From positions 48,408 to 53,759 of the forward strand of contig DBTV01000034.1 of NCBI GenBank assembly GCA_002307235.1: a stretch of 5,352 nt of DNA, written 5' to 3'. The notes under the pieces were generated by a model. The model was not told the origin of the DNA and searched no databases. It worked only from the letters and a program-made list of their open reading frames with translations. Positions 1 through 5,352 of the stretch are shown here, piece by piece (the stretch's first letter is position 1; every line of letters begins with the position of its first letter). Position numbers and translations under genes: made by a program. Origin of the DNA: Acidobacteriaceae bacterium UBA1307 (GTDB taxonomy: Bacteria > Acidobacteriota > Terriglobia > Terriglobales > Acidobacteriaceae).

Positions 1-1947
1 CTGATGTCGCTCGGCGGCCTGGCCATTGCCATCGGCCTCATGGTCGACGGATCGGTGGTCGTGGTCGAAAACATCTTCGCGCGGCTCAGTCACGGAGAAA
101 AGCACGCACGCAGCCGCCTGCATCTGGTGCGCGATGCCGTGGTCGAAGTGGCCACGCCGGTCATCTTCGGCGTCACCATCATCGTGCTGGTCTTTTTGCC
201 GCTGATGACGCTCGAAGGCACCGAGGGCAAGATGTTCGCGCCGCTCGCCTACACCATCGCCATCGCGCTGCTGATCTCGCTGGCGCTCTCGCTCACCCTG
301 TCGCCCGCACTGTCGATGTTCTGGCTCAAGGGCGGCAGCGAAGACGACACCTTTCTGGTGCGCTGGCTGCGTCGGCCTTACCAAAAAGTCCTCGACTTCG
401 CGATGGGCAACAAGCGCAAGAGCGTGCTGGCCGTCGTGGCGCTGTTCATCGTCTCGCTCTGCCTGTTCCCGCTGCTCGGCACCGCCTTCATCCCCGAGAT
501 GCAAGAGGGCACGCTCGGCCCCAATGCCGACCGCGTCCCCAATATTTCGCTCGATGAATCGATCCGCATGGAACTGCAGATGCAGAAGCTGATGGCGGGT
601 ATTCCCGGCGTCGAAAAGGTGGTCTCGCGACTGGGCCGTGGCGAATCGCCTGCCGACCCGGCCGGTCCCAATGAGGCCGACGTCATCGCCAGCCTCACGC
701 CGGTCGAAGAGCGCCCGCACGATCTGACGCAGCAGAAGATCGCCGACCAGATGCGCGACCGGCTGGCGCAGATTCCCGGCATCAACCTCGTCATGTCGCA
801 GCCCATCTCCGACCGCGTTGATGAGATGGTCACCGGCGTGCGCGCCGACGTGGCCGTCAAGGTCTTCGGCGACGATCTCGACACGCTCATCGCCAAGGCG
901 CAGGAGATCGCCAAGGTGGCCTCGACGATTCGCGGCACCGAAGACACGCGCGTCGACCGCGTCGGCGGCCAGCAGTATCTGGTCATCGACATTGACCGCT
1001 CCACCATTGCCCGCTACGGCCTCAACGCCGCCGACGTCAACAACACCATCGAGATGGCCATCGCCGGAAAATCGGCGACCGACATCTACGAGGGAGAGCG
1101 CCGCTTCCAGGCCATCGTCCGCCTGCCTGCCTACTACCGCAACAAGATCGACGACATCAAGCAGATCATGGTCTCGTCGCCGAGCGGGCCTTCGATTCCG
1201 CTCGAAGATCTGGCCGCGATTCGCGTCGTCGAAGGCCCGGCGCAGATCAACCGCGACATGGGCAAGCGCCGCATCGTGGTCGGCATCAACGTGCAGGGCC
1301 GCGATCTGGGCGGCTACGTCGCCGAGTTGCAAAAAACGGTGAACGCGCAGGTGCCGTTGCCCACCGGCTACTCGCTCGAATGGGGTGGCCAGTTCCAGAA
1401 CATGCAGCGGGCCATGAAGCACCTGGCCATCATCGTGCCCATCACCATCGGCGCCATCTTCTTCCTGCTCTTTTTGCTCTTCCACTCAGTGCGTTTTGCC
1501 GGGTTGATCATCACCGTGCTGCCACTGGCTTCGATCGGCGGCGTCATCGCGCTGTTTCTTACCGGCGAATATCTGTCGGTGCCTGCCTCGGTCGGCTTCA
1601 TCGCGCTGTGGGGCATCGCGGTGCTCAACGCCGTCGTGCTGGTCTCCTACATCCGCAAGCTGCGCGATGAGGGCATGTCGCAACTTCAGGCCATTCGCGA
1701 AGGCACCCGCCTGCGCTTCCGCCCGGTCATGATGACGGCCACCGTCGCCGCGCTCGGCCTGGTTCCCTTCCTGTTCGCACGCGGACCGGGTTCGGAGATT
1801 CAGCGCCCGCTGGCCATCGTGGTCATCGGCGGCCTGGTCACCTCGACGATTCTCACTCTGGTCATCGTGCCCAGCCTCTATACCTTCTTCGAGGGCAAGG
1901 AGCAGGACATTGAGGACAAGGAGATGGAGCGCCACATCGTCAGTTAA
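1..1947 (+). CDS. HME-type (CzcA/CusA family) RND heavy-metal efflux pump, C-terminal part
   Basis: Inner-membrane proton/metal antiporter subunit of a tripartite exporter. The frame is open at base 1 (CTG ATG TCG...), so the start lies upstream; 648 codons are visible of an expected ~1040. It opens in TM4 with the pattern GLMVDG...VVVEN, whose Asp (46-48) is the proton-relay residue. TM5 and TM6 lie near 150-345 and TM7 near 415-480. The second periplasmic porter half follows (about 484-1420), with FIPEMQEG near 484 and the family block GRGESPADP near 634. TM8-TM12 run about 1423-1890, including GIAVLNAVVLVSYI and RPVMMT, and a short charged tail ends at TAA. The TM10/TM11 segments lack the Glu and Lys that CusA uses there, so the protein looks more like divalent-cation pumps than Cu/Ag CusA; the ion cannot be fixed from sequence. 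Metal-pump identity is secure; the substrate is inferred. Any partner genes lie upstream, outside the window. Confidence 0.93.
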   Translation: MMSLGGLAIAIGLMVDGSVVVVENIFARLSHGEKHARSRLHLVRDAVVEVATPVIFGVTIIVLVFLPLMTLEGTEGKMFAPLAYTIAIALLISLALSLTLSPALSMFWLKGGSEDDTFLVRWLRRPYQKVLDFAMGNKRKSVLAVVALFIVSLCLFPLLGTAFIPEMQEGTLGPNADRVPNISLDESIRMELQMQKLMAGIPGVEKVVSRLGRGESPADPAGPNEADVIASLTPVEERPHDLTQQKIADQMRDRLAQIPGINLVMSQPISDRVDEMVTGVRADVAVKVFGDDLDTLIAKAQEIAKVASTIRGTEDTRVDRVGGQQYLVIDIDRSTIARYGLNAADVNNTIEMAIAGKSATDIYEGERRFQAIVRLPAYYRNKIDDIKQIMVSSPSGPSIPLEDLAAIRVVEGPAQINRDMGKRRIVVGINVQGRDLGGYVAELQKTVNAQVPLPTGYSLEWGGQFQNMQRAMKHLAIIVPITIGAIFFLLFLLFHSVRFAGLIITVLPLASIGGVIALFLTGEYLSVPASVGFIALWGIAVLNAVVLVSYIRKLRDEGMSQLQAIREGTRLRFRPVMMTATVAALGLVPFLFARGPGSEIQRPLAIVVIGGLVTSTILTLVIVPSLYTFFEGKEQDIEDKEMERHIVS

Positions 1948-1970
1948 CGAGTTTGCACCCTGAACCACTT

Positions 1971-2006
1971 GGCGATGCGTTCTCAACTACGCATCGCCGA
2001 TTTTTT
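1971..2006 (+). terminator. Rho-independent terminator of the metal-pump transcript
   Basis: A perfect 10-bp inverted repeat (GGCGATGCGT at 1971-1980, ACGCATCGCC at 1989-1998) has an 8-base loop and is followed by GA and six T residues. It starts 23 bases after the RND stop codon. Read on the minus strand, the stem is not followed by a T run, so it should stop only plus-strand transcription. No comparable terminator is visible just after the convergent marR gene. Confidence 0.92.
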
Positions 2007-2047
2007 GTCTTGTTGCAAGGGGTACGACAGACAGCAACCGTGCGCGA

Positions 2048-2497
2048 TCAGCCCTGCTGGCCGGAGGCGGCAACCAGCTTGGCCATCAACTCCAGCAAAA
2101 TCTCCCGCTCGCCGAGGCTCAGCGGCTCGAGCATCTTCTGCACCAGTTGGCGCTGGCAACTTTCAAAGTGCGCGCCGAAGCGGTGACCAAGTTCGCTCAA
2201 CTCAACCTGCACCACACGACGATCCGACTCCTGCCGCACCCGCTCGATCAGCCCTTTTTTATGCAGCCGGTCCACCACGCGGGTCAGCGTGCTCAGCGGC
2301 GTCGCCATCCGCGCCGCCAGTTCGCTCATCGTCTGCCCGCCACGCCGGTGAATCAGGTCGAGAATATGCACCTCGCGGTGCGACAGTTCCAGTTCAGGAA
2401 AAGCCTCGGGCTCGGGCGGCTTGGCAAGCAGCTCCGAAAACAGAGCATAAAGCCGACTGGTCTGTTCTTTCAAGCGGGCTTTTGGCTCAGCATCCAT
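2048..2497 (-). CDS. MarR-family winged-helix transcriptional regulator
   Basis: A 149-residue protein, typical MarR length. It should act as a dimer that binds a palindromic operator and is released by a small ligand. Counting from the ATG, the N-terminal dimerisation helix is about 5-25. The winged helix-turn-helix is about 38-100: LSHREVHILDLI, then MSELAARM, then recognition helix PLSTLTRVVDRLHKKG (67-82). The wing carries the family signature DRR (92-94) followed by VVQVELSELG. A long C-terminal helix (about 103-143) completes the dimer interface. I chose the ATG at 2497 over an in-frame TTG at 2515: an AAAAGGA ribosome site lies just before the ATG, while the TTG has none and sits almost at the predicted transcription start. 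The gene is convergent with the metal pump and divergent from the adaptor-pump operon, so the latter is the likely target (inference). One cysteine (114) is present; nothing specifically indicates redox sensing. Confidence 0.93.
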   Translation of the reverse strand: MDAEPKARLKEQTSRLYALFSELLAKPPEPEAFPELELSHREVHILDLIHRRGGQTMSELAARMATPLSTLTRVVDRLHKKGLIERVRQESDRRVVQVELSELGHRFGAHFESCQRQLVQKMLEPLSLGEREILLELMAKLVAASGQQG

Positions 2498-2501
2498 GGC
2501 T

Positions 2502-2508
2502 TCCTTTT
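2502..2508 (-). promoter_or_regulatory. Ribosome binding site of marR, deciding the start
   Basis: On the minus strand AAAAGGA ends four bases before the ATG at 2497. The spacing is slightly short but usable. It supports the ATG rather than the upstream TTG (2515) as the start. Confidence 0.6.
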
Positions 2509-2519
2509 GCGTCAAACAC

Positions 2520-2532
2520 TTGCATCATGCAA
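2520..2532. promoter_or_regulatory. Candidate MarR operator TTGCATCATGCAA
   Basis: A perfect inverted repeat with 6-base arms around one central base. It covers the predicted marR -10 and lies about 22 bases upstream of the chosen ATG. MarR dimers generally bind palindromes of this type that overlap promoter elements. Assigning this site to the adjacent regulator is inference from position and symmetry. Confidence 0.55.
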
Positions 2533-2553
2533 CAGTTTCAAACCCTGAGTCAA
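2524..2553 (-). promoter_or_regulatory. Candidate sigma-70 promoter of marR
   Basis: On the minus strand there is a TTGACT -35 (2548-2553), an 18-base spacer and a CATGAT -10 (2524-2529, 4 of 6 consensus). The start would fall near 2517, giving a leader of about 20 bases that includes the marR ribosome site. The -10 lies inside the palindrome at 2520-2532, the arrangement expected for autorepression. Confidence 0.55.
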
Positions 2554-2644
2554 CCTAAAATTCTTCAAATCATGGCTAGATTTCGGTCATTTCCTCTTTA
2601 ATTGTCCAGCGTTCTTCCATTTTCTTCTTTTTTTCTCCCGCACC

Positions 2645-2673
2645 TTGAAATATTTCCATAATGAAAATACTAT
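2645..2673 (+). promoter_or_regulatory. Candidate sigma-70 promoter of the adaptor-pump operon
   Basis: TTGAAA (2645-2650) is followed by a 17-base spacer and TACTAT (2668-2673, 4 of 6 consensus), preceded by a T-rich tract. The start would be near 2680, within the GGTATCGCATACC palindrome. The distance to the GTG start (about 280 bases) is long, so a weaker promoter closer to the gene cannot be excluded. Confidence 0.45.
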
Positions 2674-2677
2674 ACAA

Positions 2678-2690
2678 GGTATCGCATACC
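2678..2690. promoter_or_regulatory. Candidate operator GGTATCGCATACC
   Basis: A perfect inverted repeat with 5-base arms and a 3-base centre, lying over the predicted plus-strand start site, where a bound repressor would block initiation. It does not resemble the palindrome in the marR promoter, so it may belong to a different regulator. Confidence 0.35.
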
Positions 2691-2764
2691 GGAAACACGC
2701 TCTAGGCGACGACAAGAGTACAACGTCTCATGCGAACCATCTTTCCGGTCGATAACGGTGTCAT

Positions 2765-2781
2765 TCTTTTGTAACAAAAGA
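2765..2781. repeat. Perfect 17-base palindrome TCTTTTGTAACAAAAGA
   Basis: Eight-base arms surround a single central A. It lies inside the putative adaptor leader. As RNA the one-base centre would open to a larger loop and the stem is mostly A-U, so a DNA-binding site is a more natural reading than a stable hairpin. No T run follows, so it is not an intrinsic terminator. Confidence 0.5.
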
Positions 2782-2860
2782 GTATTTTCTGACGCGCAGA
2801 CTCTGATTGCGAAAAAATGCTGCGACGATAAGGCAAATATTCGCGTCCTCTAGTGTGTTA

Positions 2861-2877
2861 GCAAAAAAGTTTTTTGC
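2861..2877. repeat. Perfect 17-base palindrome GCAAAAAAGTTTTTTGC
   Basis: Eight-base arms surround a central G, about 85 bases upstream of the adaptor start. It has the same 8-1-8 geometry as the palindrome at 2765-2781 but a different sequence. The A6/T6 tracts would bend DNA. It could be an operator, a nucleoid-protein site, or a weak A-U hairpin in the leader; the sequence does not decide between these. Confidence 0.5.
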
Positions 2878-2947
2878 GCCGTCTCGGAATTTGCGCTGCG
2901 AGTGAACCCCGTGCCGGTTCATTGGGCTCCATGCCCTGGATGGAACA

Positions 2948-2953
2948 AAGGAG
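2948..2953 (+). promoter_or_regulatory. Ribosome binding site AAGGAG of the adaptor gene
   Basis: A strong Shine-Dalgarno nine bases before the GTG at 2963. It supports that GTG over the in-frame ATG at 2984, which has no comparable site. Confidence 0.8.
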
Positions 2954-2962
2954 ATATATCGC

Positions 2963-4144
2963 GTGAACCTCTCTGGATCAACCATGCGTTGGGCCGCCTC
3001 AGCCGGTCTGCTCAGTGTCTGTGCCATGTTGCCTGGCTGCAAGCACCCTGCAGCGCCTCCGCCGATGGGCCCTCTTGAAGTCTCGGTCCTCACTCTGCAA
3101 CCCCAGACGCTGGCCTTGAACACGGAGTTGCCCGGCCGCATTGCCGCCAACCTCACCGCAGAGATTCGCCCTCAGGTCAATGGCATCGTCAAGGCCCGCC
3201 TCTTTGAAGAAGGCGCGATGGTGCATCAGGGACAGATCCTTTACAAGATCGATCCGGCGCCCTATCAGGCCAGTTTGGCGCAGGCCCGCGCCAATTTGTC
3301 CATGGCCGAGGCCAATCTTCCTTCGCTCGAGGCCAAGGTCAACCGCTACCACGATCTGGTCGCCATTCACGCCGTTGGCCAGCAGGACTATGACGACGCC
3401 CTGTCTGCCCTGCAGCAGGCGCGCGCCACCGTGGCCGCCGACAAGGCCGCCCTGTCCAGCGCTCAGATCAACCTTTCCTACACGCCGGTTCGCTCGCCGA
3501 TCACCGGCCGTATTGGCAAGTCCTCGGTGACCGTCGGCGGCCTGGTCAGCTCCTATCAGACCACGGTGTTGGCCACGGTGCAGAAGATCGATCCGGTCTA
3601 TGTGGATGTGGTGCAGTCCAATGCCGATCTGCTGCGGCTGCGCGCGCGTCTTGAGAGCGGCCAGATCAACGCCGACAAGGCGCAGGCCAGCAAGGTCAAG
3701 CTCTACCTGGAAGATGGTTCGACCTATCCGGTCGAAGGCAAACTCCAGTTCCGCGACGTTACCGTGGACGCCACCACCGGCTCGGTCACCTTGCGCATGA
3801 GCTTTACCAACCCCAAGCAGGTGCTGCTCCCCGGCATGTACGTCCGCGCTCGTGTTGAGGAAGGCGTCAAGAAGGGCGCCATTCTCGCGCCGCAGCAGGC
3901 CGTTCTGCGCGACCCCAAGGGCAATCCTTATTCATGGGTCGTCGGCAAGGACGGTCACATTGTCCGCCGCGCCCTGGTGATTGACCGCGCGCTCGGCAAC
4001 CAGTGGCTGATCTCGGACGGCCTCATGGCCGGCGATCAGCTCGTCATGGAAGGCACCGACCGCGTCAAGGAAGGCATGCCCGTGCGCACCACCGTCTTCA
4101 AGGACACGACGCCCAGCCAGCCCGCCACGGCAGGAAGCAGGTAA
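2963..4144 (+). CDS. AcrA/MexA-type periplasmic adaptor (membrane fusion) lipoprotein of an RND pump
   Basis: Periplasmic adaptor that links the inner-membrane pump to an outer-membrane channel; 393 residues, close to AcrA. GTG start. A signal peptide ends in a lipobox LPG-Cys26, so the mature protein is probably acylated and anchored in the inner membrane. Next come the first barrel-sandwich half (about 64-100, RPQVNGIVKARLFEEG and YKIDPAPYQ), an alpha-helical hairpin (about 101-170), and the second lipoyl half (about 173-200, YTPVRSPITGRIG). A beta-barrel (about 205-298, ending LLPGMYVRARVEEG) and a membrane-proximal domain (about 305-380, PQQAVLRDPKGNPYSWVV) follow. At the hairpin tip the channel-docking pattern R-xxx-L-xxxxxx-S reads R128, L132, Gly139, with Gly in place of Ser. 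The pump gene follows six bases after the stop. Divergent from marR, hence probably under MarR control (inference). Confidence 0.95.
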   Translation: MNLSGSTMRWAASAGLLSVCAMLPGCKHPAAPPPMGPLEVSVLTLQPQTLALNTELPGRIAANLTAEIRPQVNGIVKARLFEEGAMVHQGQILYKIDPAPYQASLAQARANLSMAEANLPSLEAKVNRYHDLVAIHAVGQQDYDDALSALQQARATVAADKAALSSAQINLSYTPVRSPITGRIGKSSVTVGGLVSSYQTTVLATVQKIDPVYVDVVQSNADLLRLRARLESGQINADKAQASKVKLYLEDGSTYPVEGKLQFRDVTVDATTGSVTLRMSFTNPKQVLLPGMYVRARVEEGVKKGAILAPQQAVLRDPKGNPYSWVVGKDGHIVRRALVIDRALGNQWLISDGLMAGDQLVMEGTDRVKEGMPVRTTVFKDTTPSQPATAGSR

Positions 4145-4145
4145 G
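4139..4145 (+). promoter_or_regulatory. Ribosome binding site of the pump gene, overlapping the adaptor stop
   Basis: AGGTAAG overlaps the adaptor TAA (4142-4144) and ends five bases before the ATG at 4151. Ribosomes finishing the adaptor would sit on the pump start region, which suggests translational coupling. Confidence 0.6.
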
Positions 4146-4150
4146 CATTC

Positions 4151-5352
4151 ATGTCGAAATTCTTCCTCGCACGCCCGGTCTTTGCCTGGGTCATCGCGAT
4201 TGGCATCATGGTGCTGGGCTGTTTGGCCATTTACACCCTGCCTGTCGCGCAGTATCCGCCCATTGCGCCGCCGTCGATCGCCATCACGGCGACCTATCCC
4301 GGCGCCACGGCTGAAACCGTCGAAAACACCGTCACCCAGATCATCGAACAGAAGATGACGGGCTTCGACACGCTGCTCTATATGTCGGCCACCAGCGATT
4401 CCACCGGCCAGGCCCGCATCGAGCTCACCTTCAGCCCGGGCACCGATCCTGATCTGGCCTGGGCCCAGGTGCAGAACAAACTGCAGTTGGCCACCGCCAG
4501 CCTGCCCGATACCGTGCAGAAGTACGGCATCCAGGTCAGCAAATCCACGCGCAACTACCTGATCTTCGTCGGCCTCATCTCGGAAGATCACAGCATGGAC
4601 GGCTATGACCTGCGCGACTACGCGCAGTCGAATCTGGAGCAGGTGCTTTCGCGCGTGCCCGGCGTCGGCGAGGTCACGACCTTCGGTAGCCAGTACTCGA
4701 TGCGCGTCTGGCTCAACCCCGACAAGCTCAACCAGTACAAGCTGACCATCTCCGACGTCACCGCGGCGCTCAACGCCTATAACGTGCAGGTCTCCGCCGG
4801 CCAGCTTGGCGGTACGCCCTCGGTTTCAGGCCAACGGCTCAACGCGGCCATCATCGTACAGAACCTGCTCAAGACGCCGGAGGAGTTTGCTGCCATTCCG
4901 GTCCGCACCAGTGCCGATGGCTCCATCGTGCGTCTGCGCGACGTTGCCCGCGTCGAGATGGGCACCGAGTCCTACGACATCGATGCGTCCTATGACGGCC
5001 TGCCCGCCGCAGGACTCGCCATCCGTCAGGTCTCCGGGGCCAACGCACTCGATACCGTACGCGGCATTCGCGCCAAGATGGAGGAGATGAGCCGCTACTT
5101 CCCGCACGGGATGAAGGTCGTCTACCCCTACGACACGACGCCGTTCACCCGCGTGGCCATTCATGAAGTGGTCAAGACGCTGATCGAAGCCATCGTGCTG
5201 GTCTTCCTGATCATGTGGTTGTTCATGGGCAACATCCGAGCCACATTGATTCCGACCATCGCCGTGCCGGTCGTGCTGCTGGGCACCTTCAGCGTGCTGC
5301 TGTTCTTCGGCTACTCCATCAACATGCTCACCATGTTCGCCATGGTGCTGGC
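4151..5352 (+). CDS. AcrB/MexB-type (HAE1) multidrug RND pump, N-terminal part
   Basis: Inner-membrane proton/drug antiporter, expected to work as a trimer; 400 complete codons are visible and the frame runs off the window edge, with ~1040-1050 residues expected. It opens with the family N-terminus (MSKFFLARPVFAWVIA), TM1 about 9-28, then YPPIAPPSI and YPGA. Porter subdomains PN1/PN2 follow. The docking loop is at about 211-245 (NVQVSAGQLGGTPSVSGQRL, LKTPEEF), with GANALDTV at 296-303. TM2 is about 337-358, TM3 about 365-387, and it ends in NMLTMFAMVL, just before the expected Asp pair of TM4. Against E. coli AcrB recalled from memory there is no net length difference up to L400. By that register, pocket positions 136, 139 and 274 are Tyr, Phe and Ser while Phe178 is kept. 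HAE1 pumps export hydrophobic drugs, solvents, dyes and similar compounds; the specific substrate is unknown. It forms an operon with the adaptor. Confidence 0.96.
   Translation, partial: MSKFFLARPVFAWVIAIGIMVLGCLAIYTLPVAQYPPIAPPSIAITATYPGATAETVENTVTQIIEQKMTGFDTLLYMSATSDSTGQARIELTFSPGTDPDLAWAQVQNKLQLATASLPDTVQKYGIQVSKSTRNYLIFVGLISEDHSMDGYDLRDYAQSNLEQVLSRVPGVGEVTTFGSQYSMRVWLNPDKLNQYKLTISDVTAALNAYNVQVSAGQLGGTPSVSGQRLNAAIIVQNLLKTPEEFAAIPVRTSADGSIVRLRDVARVEMGTESYDIDASYDGLPAAGLAIRQVSGANALDTVRGIRAKMEEMSRYFPHGMKVVYPYDTTPFTRVAIHEVVKTLIEAIVLVFLIMWLFMGNIRATLIPTIAVPVVLLGTFSVLLFFGYSINMLTMFAMVL

Larger units (their letters stand above)
2498..2962. other. Divergent intergenic control region
   Basis: A 465-base stretch without a convincing gene, visibly richer in A and T than the flanking coding DNA. 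It contains a minus-strand promoter for marR, a plus-strand promoter near 2645-2673, four perfect odd-centred palindromes (described separately), and an uninterrupted 20-pyrimidine tract at 2620-2639 just upstream of the plus-strand -35. If the plus promoter is right, the adaptor mRNA leader is about 280 bases. Near its end it can form two small hairpins: TGAACC (2903-2908) with GGTTCA (2916-2921), and GGGC (2924-2927) with GCCC (2933-2936), just upstream of the ribosome site. Four-base TTGC/GCAA half-sites cluster at 2807, 2833, 2861, 2874 and 2891. Confidence 0.7.

Noticed and set aside
1..60. The window starts at TM4 of one RND pump and ends just before TM4 of another, as if one pump had been split or swapped
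   Set aside because: The two proteins belong to different RND families (metal and drug) and both are cut only by the window edges; the coincidence needs no biological explanation.
818..1342. Out-of-frame and opposite-strand frames inside the three efflux genes (for example 818-1342, 378-1007, 3932-4591)
   Set aside because: Typical shadows of GC-rich genes with no domain pattern, while the main frames have clear family motifs throughout.
2513..2515. TTG as the marR start, adding six residues
   Set aside because: No Shine-Dalgarno before it and it is almost at the predicted transcription start; the ATG at 2497 has AAAAGGA upstream.
1969..2601. Long plus-strand open frames opposite marR
   Set aside because: They mirror the marR codons in GC-rich DNA, run across its promoter and the terminator, and encode low-complexity Arg/Ala/Pro-rich products.
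2620..2639. Twenty-base pyrimidine tract as a terminator
   Set aside because: No GC-rich hairpin precedes it on the plus strand; it more likely reflects AT-rich promoter-upstream DNA.
2730..2774. A 14-codon open frame (MRTIFPVDNGVILL) in the leader as a possible leader peptide
   Set aside because: No ribosome site at proper distance and no run of regulatory codons; such short frames are expected by chance.
2807..2834. A second plus-strand promoter, TTGCGA with TAAGGC
   Set aside because: The -10 match is poor and the spacer (16) only marginal; not enough to annotate.

Overview
This window comes from a bacterium with GC-rich coding sequence and an outer membrane. It carries parts of two different tripartite RND efflux systems with a MarR-type regulator between them. 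The proteins look proteobacterial (AcrA/AcrB-like and CzcA-like), but I cannot name a genus from sequence alone. The content is largely conventional. I found no undescribed multi-gene system. The least explained part is the 465-base control region.

Layout: (1) Bases 1-1947, plus strand, hold the C-terminal ~60% of a heavy-metal-type (HME, CzcA/CusA family) RND pump, entering the window at transmembrane helix 4. A strong intrinsic terminator (1971-2006) closes that transcript. (2) Bases 2048-2497, minus strand, hold a MarR-family repressor that is convergent with the metal pump and divergent from what follows. (3) Bases 2498-2962 are an AT-rich control region. It has a marR promoter whose -10 lies inside a perfect palindrome, a plus-strand promoter with another palindrome at its start site, and two perfect 17-base palindromes further down a long leader. 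(4) Bases 2963-4144 hold a complete AcrA/MexA-type periplasmic adaptor lipoprotein. (5) Bases 4151-5352 hold the first 400 codons of an AcrB/MexB-type (HAE1) pump, with no stop before the window edge.

Working model (inference): the MarR protein represses itself and the divergent adaptor-pump operon, and is released by a small-molecule ligand such as a phenolic, drug or solvent. The adaptor and pump are translationally linked and would work with a TolC/OprM-type outer-membrane channel, whose gene is not visible here. The metal pump belongs to a separate, upstream transcription unit.
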